From: Marine Group I thaumarchaeote
GTDB lineage: Archaea; Thermoproteota; Nitrososphaeria; Nitrososphaerales; Nitrosopumilaceae
Length of the DNA stretch: 64,000 bases
Direction of reading: 5' to 3'
NCBI GenBank assembly: GCA_013390905.1
Contig: JACATG010000001.1
Coordinates: forward strand, 62,001 to 126,000
The notes beneath the pieces were generated by a model. That model was not told the origin of the DNA. It ran no database searches and saw nothing but the letters and a program-made list of their open reading frames with translations. Made by a program: the position numbers and the translations under genes. Of the stretch, positions 44,755 through 51,977 are shown piece after piece; positions within the stretch are counted from its first letter, which is position 1; the number at the start of each line of letters is the position of its first letter.

Positions 44755-45354
44755 CTATTTTGTTTTCTCCGCTGGTGCTTCTTTCTTTTCTTCTGTTTTT
44801 GGAGATGTTGCTGCATCAGCTGGAACTGTTGCTTCATTAGCTGGAGCTGCATCTGCTGTTGGAGCTCCTGGAGATCCCTTCTTTACTGGAGATGCTAGTC
44901 CACCTTTGGCAACACCAACTGCTCCACCTTTTCTACCTGAAGTTCTAGTTCTTTGCCCTCTAACTTTTAGACCGCTTAGATGACGGTAACCTCTCCAACT
45001 TGCAGTTATTCTTTCTCTTTCAATATCATTTCTTAATGTAAATGGAATATCTGACGTTAACAAATGCAAATTTGCTCCGGTTTCAATGTCTTTATTTCTG
45101 TTAAGAAACCATGTTGGAAAATTTCCTCCAATTGGATCTAAAATTAATTTTTCAATGGCTTTTATATTGGCATCAGAAAGATTACCAATATTGGAATTTG
45201 AGTTAATTTTTAGAGTATCAAGAATTGCTGTGGCAAAGTTGTATCCAATACCTTTGATCTGAGTCAACCCTACAATCGACTTTCTCTCTCCGGGAATATC
45301 GTTACCCACAATCCTTACAATATGTCTATATTCTTGACTGCTCAAGTATTCCAA
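44755..45354 (-). CDS. rps13: Small-subunit ribosomal protein uS13
   Basis: 199 residues. '[22 protein letters not shown]' and '[23 protein letters not shown]' are uS13. The last ~45 residues are an Ala/Pro/Lys-rich tail ([19 protein letters not shown]) not found in bacterial uS13. Start is TTG 45354 or the TTG three codons on (45345); a TATA-like TTTTTATC near 45376 favours the second as a leaderless start. Confidence 0.95.
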   Translation of the reverse strand: MEYLSSQEYRHIVRIVGNDIPGERKSIVGLTQIKGIGYNFATAILDTLKINSNSNIGNLSDANIKAIEKLILDPIGGNFPTWFLNRNKDIETGANLHLLTSDIPFTLRNDIERERITASWRGYRHLSGLKVRGQRTRTSGRKGGAVGVAKGGLASPVKKGSPGAPTADAAPANEATVPADAATSPKTEEKKEAPAEKTK

Positions 45355-45471
45355 AATTCAAAGAAACCCCGATAAAAACCATACTAGGCGTCAAATTAGG
45401 TGATTTTTCAAATGTTCTTTTCTAATGATTTTTGTCCTTATTCGCAATAACAAAATCTTTTTCATTTCAAA

Positions 45472-45624
45472 TTATCTAAAGTCCGCATCCTCTGTCCAGT
45501 CATTGCCTTGTACATTCCACAGATTACATTTACAGCATTTTTTGACTCCTCGTTGAGCGTCAATATCTATACAAAAACAGTGAATTCCTTTCCCAGTTGG
45601 ATCTTTATTGCATAGTTTTTGCAT
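45472..45624 (-). CDS. 50-residue cysteine-rich protein, possible zinc or Fe-S binder
   Basis: This small gene fills most of the 358-bp gap between rps13 and the HTH gene. ATG on the minus strand, 50 residues with six cysteines: C5, C16, C18, C30, C31 and C33 (LCNKD, CFCID, KKCCKCNLW), then an acidic end (NDWTEDADFR). The arrangement of CxC and CCxC suggests metal binding. No homology recognised. The rest of the gap holds only promoter-like AT-rich sequence for its neighbours. Confidence 0.6.
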   Translation of the reverse strand: MQKLCNKDPTGKGIHCFCIDIDAQRGVKKCCKCNLWNVQGNDWTEDADFR

Positions 45625-45712
45625 GATTCTGTGAATATCTTTTTCCTAATTATCTTATTGGGCACGTTCCATTTGAAAAGTTATAAATTTCCAAATTTTC
45701 TATTTTAGGGAG

Positions 45713-46024
45713 ATGGATAAAACATTTGATCGAGAAAAAGTTATAGATTGCATGTTTGATCCTATAACATCTTCAATATTAGCAGAACTAGAAGATAGTG
45801 GAAAAGAATGTTCGTTTTTAGCCCAACAAGCTTCCATATCTGAATCTGAGGTTCTTGAAAGACTCTCTTATTTGATAGAATATGAATTTATTTCCAAAAA
45901 CTCTGATGATAAAAGATGTTTATTTACTGCCAATTTTGATAAACTTAGTGCTCTTGTTGAAAATAGTGAAAACTTTGATGCTGCCATCAACAGTATTGAA
46001 AAAATGGATACTTATCTAAACTGA
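45713..46024 (+). CDS. Winged-helix transcriptional regulator-like protein
   Basis: 103 residues. Residues ~15-75 fit a winged helix-turn-helix: 'TSSILAELEDSGKECSFLAQQASISESEVLERLSYLIEYEFIS' in pieces resembles an ArsR-type fold (helix 'SFLAQQA', turn, recognition helix 'SESEVLERLSYLIEY'). A TATA-like TTATAAATT is centred ~28 nt before the ATG and a GGGAG is adjacent to it. Target genes unknown; the nearest candidates are the copper oxidase and metal transporters downstream. Overlaps the next gene by 9 bp tail to tail. Confidence 0.7.
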   Translation: MDKTFDREKVIDCMFDPITSSILAELEDSGKECSFLAQQASISESEVLERLSYLIEYEFISKNSDDKRCLFTANFDKLSALVENSENFDAAINSIEKMDTYLN

Positions 46025-46516
46025 TCTTACTCTATTTTTAATTCCGTAGATTCCAGATGCTACTAATCCAACCATTCCAATAACAAGTATGTACACTGAA
46101 ACAAAACCGAGTGATTTCTTACCAGTATCTGGAAGTGGCCCTATAGCTGCAAACATTTGAGTTTCTTCATTACTAGTACTTTCAATGATCAGTTTGTAAG
46201 TTCCAGTCTCTAAAACATCAAATCCCTTCTCAATAGTTTCTTCATTAATTGTTTGAGAAATAATTTCACTGTCAAATGGATCTAATACCTTTGCAGAAAA
46301 TGTGTTGTCTTTGAATTCTATTATTTGTACTGCAAAAACTCCTGATGTATCTTTTGAAACAAAATCCACAGAAATTACAAGTGTTTGATCTGAACTTACT
46401 TTCCCGTCTCCTTGACTAACTCCTTCTAGGATAATCTGATTTCCTAAAACCGACAAAATTAATCCTATTGCAATTAGTCCCACTGAACAAATTAGTATTA
46501 TTCCTAATTTTTGCAC
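46016..46516 (-). CDS. Membrane-anchored extracellular protein, unknown function
   Basis: 166 residues: an N-terminal membrane segment (residues ~4-25), an extracellular beta-rich domain of ~105 residues (DQTLVISVDFVSKDTSGVF..., 'LETGTYKLIIESTSNEE') and a C-terminal membrane helix (~138-158) ending in basic residues. Layout like small emp24/GOLD-type membrane proteins, but no family can be claimed. Divergent from the copper oxidase gene, separated by 136 bp. Confidence 0.65.
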   Translation of the reverse strand: MQKLGIILICSVGLIAIGLILSVLGNQIILEGVSQGDGKVSSDQTLVISVDFVSKDTSGVFAVQIIEFKDNTFSAKVLDPFDSEIISQTINEETIEKGFDVLETGTYKLIIESTSNEETQMFAAIGPLPDTGKKSLGFVSVYILVIGMVGLVASGIYGIKNRVRSV

Positions 46517-46652
46517 AAACTATGACTGATTTTCTTTAGTTTAAACGTAATTTTTTTAAAATTTGTAAATATTTGGTACATAAAGTTAGATCGTACTAAA
46601 AAAATTAGCTTAGGGTAAATTTAAATTAAGAATTTTTCTTTTTTTATATATC

Positions 46653-47708
46653 TTGAAAAAAACTCGTTCAAATGCTGTAATCTTAATGATTGCTTTAATT
46701 ATTGGACTTTCTATGATTGTGGTTTTTTCCACACTCTCTGAAGTTGAATTAGAACAGAAAACACTTGTAACATCTTCAGGAGCCCTTATACGAACTACTG
46801 GCGAAATTATTAATCCAATTGACTACTCTGGAGAACCGCTAGATTTTGACCCAGATTCTTTTCTGCGAGATTTCAATTATGGTAAAGTCTCACAACTTTC
46901 AGATGGAACCACATTAAGAGAATTTACTTTAATTGCCGAAGATGACAAAATAATGGAAATCTCTCCAGGTATTTTCTTTAATGTTTGGACATACAATGGA
47001 GCTACACCTGGTCCTACAATTCGTGTTACAGAAGGAGATCTAATTAGAGTCAAATTTATCAATAATGGAGAAAAATCTCACACTGTTCATTTTCATGGAA
47101 CACATCCAGCTGAAATGGATGGTGTTTTTGAAAATGTAGGTCCTGGTGGCAAATTCACATACGAATTTGTTGCAGGTCCTGCAGGTGTTCATTTGTATCA
47201 TTGTCATGTTGCCCCTGTTGAAGAACATGTTTCTCGTGGATTGTATGGCGCTTTCATTATAGATCCAAAAGAAGGTAGAGAACCAGCTGATGAAATGGTT
47301 ATGATACTAAATGGATTTGATACAGACTTTGATACTGAAAATAATTTTTACGCTGTTAACACAATTCCTTTTTATCATCTTTACAAACCAATTGAGATTG
47401 ATCTACATAAACTAGTTAGACTATATGTGATTAATATTTTAGAATTTGATCCAATCAATAATTTCCATTTACATGGAAATATGTTCAATTACTATCCTAT
47501 AGGAACACAAAGTGAACCCTCGTCTTTTACTGATATTGTAACTTTTTCTCAGGGAGATCGTGGAATTATAGAATTTGAATACAAGTATCCTGGCAAGTAC
47601 CTCTTCCATGCCCATAAAGTCGAATTCTCAGAGAAAGGCTGGGTTGGAATTTTCCTTGTTAAAGATAATCAAGAAAAAAATATACAGGAAATAAAGTATG
47701 GAACTTAG
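46653..47708 (+). CDS. Two-domain multicopper oxidase, exported
   Basis: 351 residues with an N-terminal hydrophobic export/anchor segment (~8-27). Domain 1: H143, HxH H146/H148, then H183-C184-H185 and H192 (YHCHVAPVEEH), so a type 1 copper site plus half of a trinuclear site. Domain 2: H272/H274 (FHLHG) and H319/H321 (HAH), completing eight His ligands, but A320 replaces Cys so no second type 1 site. This is a 2-domain oxidase with type 1 copper only in domain 1, rather than a nitrite reductase (inference). Start TTG 46653 is close to a TATA-like run; ATG 46686 is an alternative. Overlaps the ZIP gene by 11 bp. Confidence 0.88.
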   Translation: MKKTRSNAVILMIALIIGLSMIVVFSTLSEVELEQKTLVTSSGALIRTTGEIINPIDYSGEPLDFDPDSFLRDFNYGKVSQLSDGTTLREFTLIAEDDKIMEISPGIFFNVWTYNGATPGPTIRVTEGDLIRVKFINNGEKSHTVHFHGTHPAEMDGVFENVGPGGKFTYEFVAGPAGVHLYHCHVAPVEEHVSRGLYGAFIIDPKEGREPADEMVMILNGFDTDFDTENNFYAVNTIPFYHLYKPIEIDLHKLVRLYVINILEFDPINNFHLHGNMFNYYPIGTQSEPSSFTDIVTFSQGDRGIIEFEYKYPGKYLFHAHKVEFSEKGWVGIFLVKDNQEKNIQEIKYGT

Positions 47709-48876
47709 TAATAATTCATCTAAAGGAAAACTTTTCATAAGTGGAATAATTCCATTTGCTTTTCTTGTTATTTTGATTCTCTACATTTTTGGTCCTGGAT
47801 CTGATTTATTAGATTTTGGTATACCTCTACCAGAAATAACTATTGAGAAAGTAGATTTTGTTGATTCTGAAATTCAAGTTACTGTTAGAAACACCGGACC
47901 TATTCCTGTAGAAGTGGTAATGGCAGATGTAAATGATAGAATACGGGCAGCTGCAGTTGAACCTGATGGATTTTTAGAAAGATTTGAAACAACTCTAGTA
48001 GGAATTCCATATGAGTGGAATCTAGCACAACCATATATAATTGGAATTACAATTGAAGATGGTACTAGGTTTGAAAAAGAAATCGAGGCAGCTGCACCTG
48101 CATTAAAACCATCTTTTGATCTTGTAATCTTTTTTGCAGTAATTGGAACTTATGTTGGAATTATTCCTGTAATGATTGGATTGCTGTGGCTTCCTTTTAT
48201 CAAGCGTATAAGCAAGCAAAAATACCATTTCTTTTTGGCATTGACTATCGGATTATTGTTTTTCTTAGCAATTGATTCTATTGAAGAAGCAATTGATGTT
48301 TCTGATGAAAGTTTAGCTGGAATCTTTAATGGTACTTTACTTGTTGCCACAGTTATAGTGTTGTCTTTTCTCGGATTGTATTATTTTGGAGATAAACTTG
48401 TCAAAAAAGCTGATTCTTTAAAAATTACAAAACCCGTTGCAATTGCATTAATGATCTCTATTGGAATTGGTATACATAATTTTGGTGAAGGACTTGCTAT
48501 TGGTGCGGCTATTGGTATAGGTTCTATTGCATTTAGCACATTTTTGATTGTAGGATTTGCTTTGCATAATACTACAGAAGGTATAGCTATTGCTGCACCT
48601 ATGTCTAGAGGAAAATTGATGCTTGGAAAACTGGCTGCTATGGGATTGATTGCAGGCTCTCCAGCCATTTTTGGTGCATGGGTGGGTGGCTTTGTTTATT
48701 CTCCATTTACTTCAGTGATTTTTCTTGCAATAGGAGCAGGAGCTATTTTTCAAGTAATTGTTGTAATAATGAAATGGATACGAGAAGAAGGTGACAAAAA
48801 TCTTTCAAGCGCTGCTGTGGTATCTGGTTTTGCAGTAGGAATGTTAGTAATGTATCTAACAAGTATTTTGGTTTAG
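47698..48876 (+). CDS. ZIP-family metal transporter with N-terminal extracellular domain
   Basis: 392 residues. The C-terminal ~250 residues have the ZIP helix 4/5 motifs HNFGEGLAIGAAI and HNTTEGIAIAAP with the metal-binding His and Glu. Before them is one membrane helix (~10-30) and a beta-rich domain of ~100 residues (VDSEIQVTVRNTGPIPVEVV...) like a CARDB/Ig fold, outside the cell. Imports zinc, iron or possibly copper. Translated together with the multicopper oxidase (11-bp overlap), pointing to copper/metal handling. Confidence 0.9.
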   Translation: MELSNNSSKGKLFISGIIPFAFLVILILYIFGPGSDLLDFGIPLPEITIEKVDFVDSEIQVTVRNTGPIPVEVVMADVNDRIRAAAVEPDGFLERFETTLVGIPYEWNLAQPYIIGITIEDGTRFEKEIEAAAPALKPSFDLVIFFAVIGTYVGIIPVMIGLLWLPFIKRISKQKYHFFLALTIGLLFFLAIDSIEEAIDVSDESLAGIFNGTLLVATVIVLSFLGLYYFGDKLVKKADSLKITKPVAIALMISIGIGIHNFGEGLAIGAAIGIGSIAFSTFLIVGFALHNTTEGIAIAAPMSRGKLMLGKLAAMGLIAGSPAIFGAWVGGFVYSPFTSVIFLAIGAGAIFQVIVVIMKWIREEGDKNLSSAAVVSGFAVGMLVMYLTSILV

Positions 48877-50225
48877 TCTGGTTCTGGATGAATTGTTATT
48901 ACAGCATTTTTGATTTGTGTTCTAATAACATGCTCTATTTTTGATGTTAAATCATGAACTTTCTCAATTGACAATTCCCTATCAAATGAACAGTCAATGT
49001 CTATCTTGAGAATATTCTCAAAATTCAAAGATATTATACGACCAATTTTTTTAATTTCTGGATATTTCTCTAAAACAGTTCTGATTTCTTCTTCCACGAT
49101 CTCATCTTCTAAATTAAAATTCTCAGGCACTGTCACAAATGGCTCTAAATGGATAGTAGAATGCTCAATTTCTGGTATATTTTTGTGAATTTTCTGCTCA
49201 ACAATTTCAGAAATTTTATGGGCTAATAATAAATTGATATCTTTGTTAACCATTACATGTAAATCCGAATATGTCTTTCCTTGTGTTTTGTGTGTACTAA
49301 CATTATGTACATCTTTTACACCATCAACACTTTTTGCAACATCTAATATTTTTACATCTAGTGGGACATCTTTCCAATTTGGTTCAAAATGGATTGTGAT
49401 TGCCGCATTTGAAATTTTGTTTTTTATGTTCCTCTCAACATAATTGCTAATTTCATGTGCTTTGTCAAAACTAGTATCTCCTCTTAACGAGATCGTTATA
49501 TCTACAAAAAATGTATCACCTGATCTTCTCATCAGTATTGGATTGGCATCAATAACTCCTTGTGTTGACATTGCAATCTCTCTAACATTTTTAACAAGTT
49601 CAGGTGAAATAATGTCTGTCAAATCAAGAGCAGTTCTGTAAATTAGCTTAACACTAAGTACTGCTAATAGTCCTCCTAAAATCAACGCCGCAACAAAATC
49701 TCCATAATAGAATCCATATGAAATCAAAACTATTCCAACAATTGCAATTACTGTAGAACCAAGATCCATAAATGCATGGTAAAAATCTGCTTTGAGAGTT
49801 GCACCTCCAATTTTTTTAATGGCCTTTCTTAACAGAATTATTCTGAAAATATCAATTCCTATTGTGTACAGCCCACCAATTATTGCAAATAATCCTGGCA
49901 AAATACTTGGTAGTGGACTTTGTAATCTGTTGAGCGATTCGTAAATAAAAAAACAGGCAATCAGAAAAATTGCTATTCCTCCAATCAATCCCCCCAATGA
50001 TTCAATTTTTCCATGTCCGTAGGTATGTTCTGCATCAGGAGGTTTGATTGCCCATCTTGCTGCCAAAAGTAAAACAATAGTAACGACACTGTCTAACAAT
50101 GCATGAATACTATCTGTAATCAGAGCAAGACTGTTTGAGACTAAACCAAAAATTAACTCTACTACAAATGCCGAAAAAATAGCTAGAAATGAAATCTGTA
50201 AAACTCTTGTCCTTTGAACAAACAT
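48873..50225 (-). CDS. Cation diffusion facilitator with three tandem C-terminal domains
   Basis: 450 residues. Membrane part 1-~205 with six helices; metal site from TM2 D38/H41/D45 (DSIHALLDS) and TM5 H150-x3-D154 (HAFMD), pointing to Zn2+ or similar. Normal CDF proteins then have one cytosolic ZT-dimer domain (~80 residues). Here three follow: ~208-281 (ending ITIHFEP), ~285-362 (STIHLEP) and ~372-450 (ITIHPEP). Exports divalent metal. 4-bp tail-to-tail overlap with the ZIP gene. Confidence 0.9.
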   Translation of the reverse strand: MFVQRTRVLQISFLAIFSAFVVELIFGLVSNSLALITDSIHALLDSVVTIVLLLAARWAIKPPDAEHTYGHGKIESLGGLIGGIAIFLIACFFIYESLNRLQSPLPSILPGLFAIIGGLYTIGIDIFRIILLRKAIKKIGGATLKADFYHAFMDLGSTVIAIVGIVLISYGFYYGDFVAALILGGLLAVLSVKLIYRTALDLTDIISPELVKNVREIAMSTQGVIDANPILMRRSGDTFFVDITISLRGDTSFDKAHEISNYVERNIKNKISNAAITIHFEPNWKDVPLDVKILDVAKSVDGVKDVHNVSTHKTQGKTYSDLHVMVNKDINLLLAHKISEIVEQKIHKNIPEIEHSTIHLEPFVTVPENFNLEDEIVEEEIRTVLEKYPEIKKIGRIISLNFENILKIDIDCSFDRELSIEKVHDLTSKIEHVIRTQIKNAVITIHPEPD

Positions 50226-50313
50226 TTTCCTTATTTTTTGATATTTCTTATCATGTATTACAAGTTTCTAAGAAGAAATGCTACGACAATGTTATCTGTG
50301 ATTAGTCGACATT

Positions 50314-50574
50314 TTGAGATGTTGGATAAAAAACAACACCAATTGGAGGTCTTCAACTCTAATTTCTGATTCTGAATTTATTGGCGGAATTGAAGATCTA
50401 ATTGAAGAAGGACTCATTATACTTCCTCCTACAGAACGTAGTTCAGTAATTGAACAAAAAGTCCCTAATTGGATCAAAAACAATGCTAAATGGTGGGCTG
50501 ACGATCTAATCTCTGATGAAGACTTTGTTCAATTAATACAATACTTAGTCAAAAAAGGTATAATTCTAAAATAA
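50314..50574 (+). CDS. Short protein with two 'WIKNNAKWW' repeats, possibly a gene remnant
   Basis: 86 residues starting with TTG. Two copies of a ~37-residue repeat: 'CWIKNNTNWRSSTLISDSEF...' and 'NWIKNNAKWWADDLISDEDF...', each ending in a helix ('IQYLVKKGII'). This repeat is common at the ends of secreted proteins of ammonia-oxidising archaea. Here it lacks a signal peptide and a partner domain; an in-frame stop (TGA 50299) lies five codons before the TTG. Either a small stand-alone repeat protein or the tail of a lost gene. It lies within the 403-bp gap between the CDF gene and the CFI-box protein; nothing else is apparent there except the promoter of the latter. Confidence 0.45.
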   Translation: MRCWIKNNTNWRSSTLISDSEFIGGIEDLIEEGLIILPPTERSSVIEQKVPNWIKNNAKWWADDLISDEDFVQLIQYLVKKGIILK

Positions 50575-50596
50575 TCTGGTCAATTTTTATTTCATT

Positions 50597-50609
50597 TAAT
50601 ATATAAATA
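50597..50609 (+). promoter_or_regulatory. TATA box of the CFI-box surface protein gene
   Basis: AT-only stretch TTAATATATAAAT centred ~26 nt before the ATG at 50629; no Shine-Dalgarno sequence between them, so a leaderless transcript is likely. Confidence 0.6.
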
Positions 50610-50628
50610 CTCTCAACTAAGATTTAAA

Positions 50629-51597
50629 ATGAAAATGAGGTTTACAGGGTTCCTAGCGTTTGCATTGTTATCTATTTCAATTCTATCTTATGGTGTAAAT
50701 GGTTCTGTCTTTGCCGAAGTACATGACATTCCTCCATTATTTCTAGAGTCTGATATGACAATTTATGCAAATGGTAATCAGGTTACTATCTCTGGAAATA
50801 TTAAAGATTATGATTCTTCATCACTAGATGCTGGCGCACTTACTTATACAGTCGTAACTCCTGATGGAAAAAGTCGTGTGGGTATTGGACAATTAATTCC
50901 AAATTCTGATGGTTCTTTTGAATTTAATTTTGTAGCAGGCGGTCCGCTATGGAAAATAAATGGTGATTATGTTATTGAAGCAAAATATGGTGGAAATACA
51001 AATGTAATTACAATTAATTACGTTGGTGAAGAGTCAGTTATTACAACAGAACCAGAACCAGTAGAACCAGTAGAACCAGAACCAGTAGAACCAGAACCAG
51101 TAGAACCAGAACCAGTAGAACCAGAACCAGTAGAACCCGAACTTACATGTGGACCTGGAACTGAATTGGTAAATGGTATTTGTCAAGTAATTAAAACTGA
51201 ACCTGAAGCAAAGGGTGGAGGTTGTTTAATTGCAACAGCTGCATATGGAACTGAATTAGCACCCCAAGTACAATTCCTCAGAGAAATTAGAGATAACACT
51301 GTAATGAGTACTGCATCTGGTGCAGCATTCATGACTGGATTCAACCAATTATACTATTCATTCTCACCAACAATTGCTGATATGGAAAGAGAAAACCCAA
51401 TGTTCCAAGAAATAGTGAGAGCCTTTATCACTCCAATGGTTTCAACACTATCAATTATGACATTGGCTGAAGATGGTTCAGAAGTTGAAGTTCTAGGACT
51501 TGGAATTTCTGTAATTGCACTCAATTTGGGAATGTATATTGCAGCACCAGCATTAATTGGATTCAAAATTCACAACCATTTCAAATCTAGAAAATAA
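50629..51597 (+). CDS. Secreted protein with Ig-like domain, PVEPE repeat linker and CFI-box C-terminus
   Basis: 322 residues. Signal peptide ~1-29 (ending SVFA). Residues ~35-130 are a beta-sandwich with the signature 'DGSFEFNFVAGGPLWKINGDY', the same domain as in the four PEFG proteins at 58.6-62.3 kb. Then a PVEPE repeat spacer (~140-170), a Cys pair (TCGPGTELVNGICQ), and the CFI-box-type C-terminus 'GGGCLIATAAYGTELAPQVQFL' followed by ~60 residues and a final membrane helix (~285-312) with basic tail. Cell-envelope protein; function unknown. Confidence 0.85.
   Translation: MKMRFTGFLAFALLSISILSYGVNGSVFAEVHDIPPLFLESDMTIYANGNQVTISGNIKDYDSSSLDAGALTYTVVTPDGKSRVGIGQLIPNSDGSFEFNFVAGGPLWKINGDYVIEAKYGGNTNVITINYVGEESVITTEPEPVEPVEPEPVEPEPVEPEPVEPEPVEPELTCGPGTELVNGICQVIKTEPEAKGGGCLIATAAYGTELAPQVQFLREIRDNTVMSTASGAAFMTGFNQLYYSFSPTIADMERENPMFQEIVRAFITPMVSTLSIMTLAEDGSEVEVLGLGISVIALNLGMYIAAPALIGFKIHNHFKSRK
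51049..51141 (+). repeat. 15-bp tandem repeat encoding the PVEPE spacer
   Basis: The unit CCAGAACCAGTAGAA is repeated about six times with small variations, in frame, encoding the repeating PEPVE spacer between the Ig-like domain and the Cys-rich part of the secreted protein. Copies are nearly identical at DNA level, which points to recent slippage-type expansion. Confidence 0.9.
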
Positions 51598-51656
51598 TTC
51601 TATCTAATTTTATTTTAGTTAGAAAGTTATTATACTGAAACACGTTATGTATTTTT

Positions 51657-51977
51657 GTGAAAATTGAATACGAAGAATTTGATACAATTGAAGATGTCTT
51701 CATGTATATGGCATCTGCAGCTCCTCCAATGAAAAATACAATGCCAGTAAATTCTTACAAAGGATATGTGATGTCATTTATTCCACTTAGTCCAACTGGA
51801 GAGACATATCTGATGATTTATGCCAAGGGTTCACTTGAACCAGGAATTTATGAATTTGATTTAAAATCAAATTCTTACAAAAAAGTTGAAGCGATTGAAA
51901 GAGCAGACAAAGTTTACTTTGTATCTCTAACACCAAAACGAAATACTATAGCAGACACTGCTATTGAAAACCTATAA
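51657..51977 (+). CDS. Hypothetical protein, 106 aa
   Basis: 106 residues, GTG start with a TATA-like TTATTATAC ~26 nt upstream. Soluble, beta-rich ('YKGYVMSFIPLSPTGETYLMIYAKG', 'GIYEFDLKSNSYKKVEAI'). No family recognised. Overlaps the convergent radical SAM gene by 6 bp. Confidence 0.7.
   Translation: MKIEYEEFDTIEDVFMYMASAAPPMKNTMPVNSYKGYVMSFIPLSPTGETYLMIYAKGSLEPGIYEFDLKSNSYKKVEAIERADKVYFVSLTPKRNTIADTAIENL

Noticed and set aside
46653-47708. Copper nitrite reductase NirK
   Set aside because: Domain 2 has both HLH and HAH pairs, giving a full eight-His trinuclear site, which NirK lacks; the type 1 pattern alone is NirK-like.
51049-51141. Short regular repeats that could suggest a CRISPR-like array
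   Set aside because: The units are 15 bp, directly adjacent without spacers and in frame in a coding sequence; they encode the PVEPE linker.
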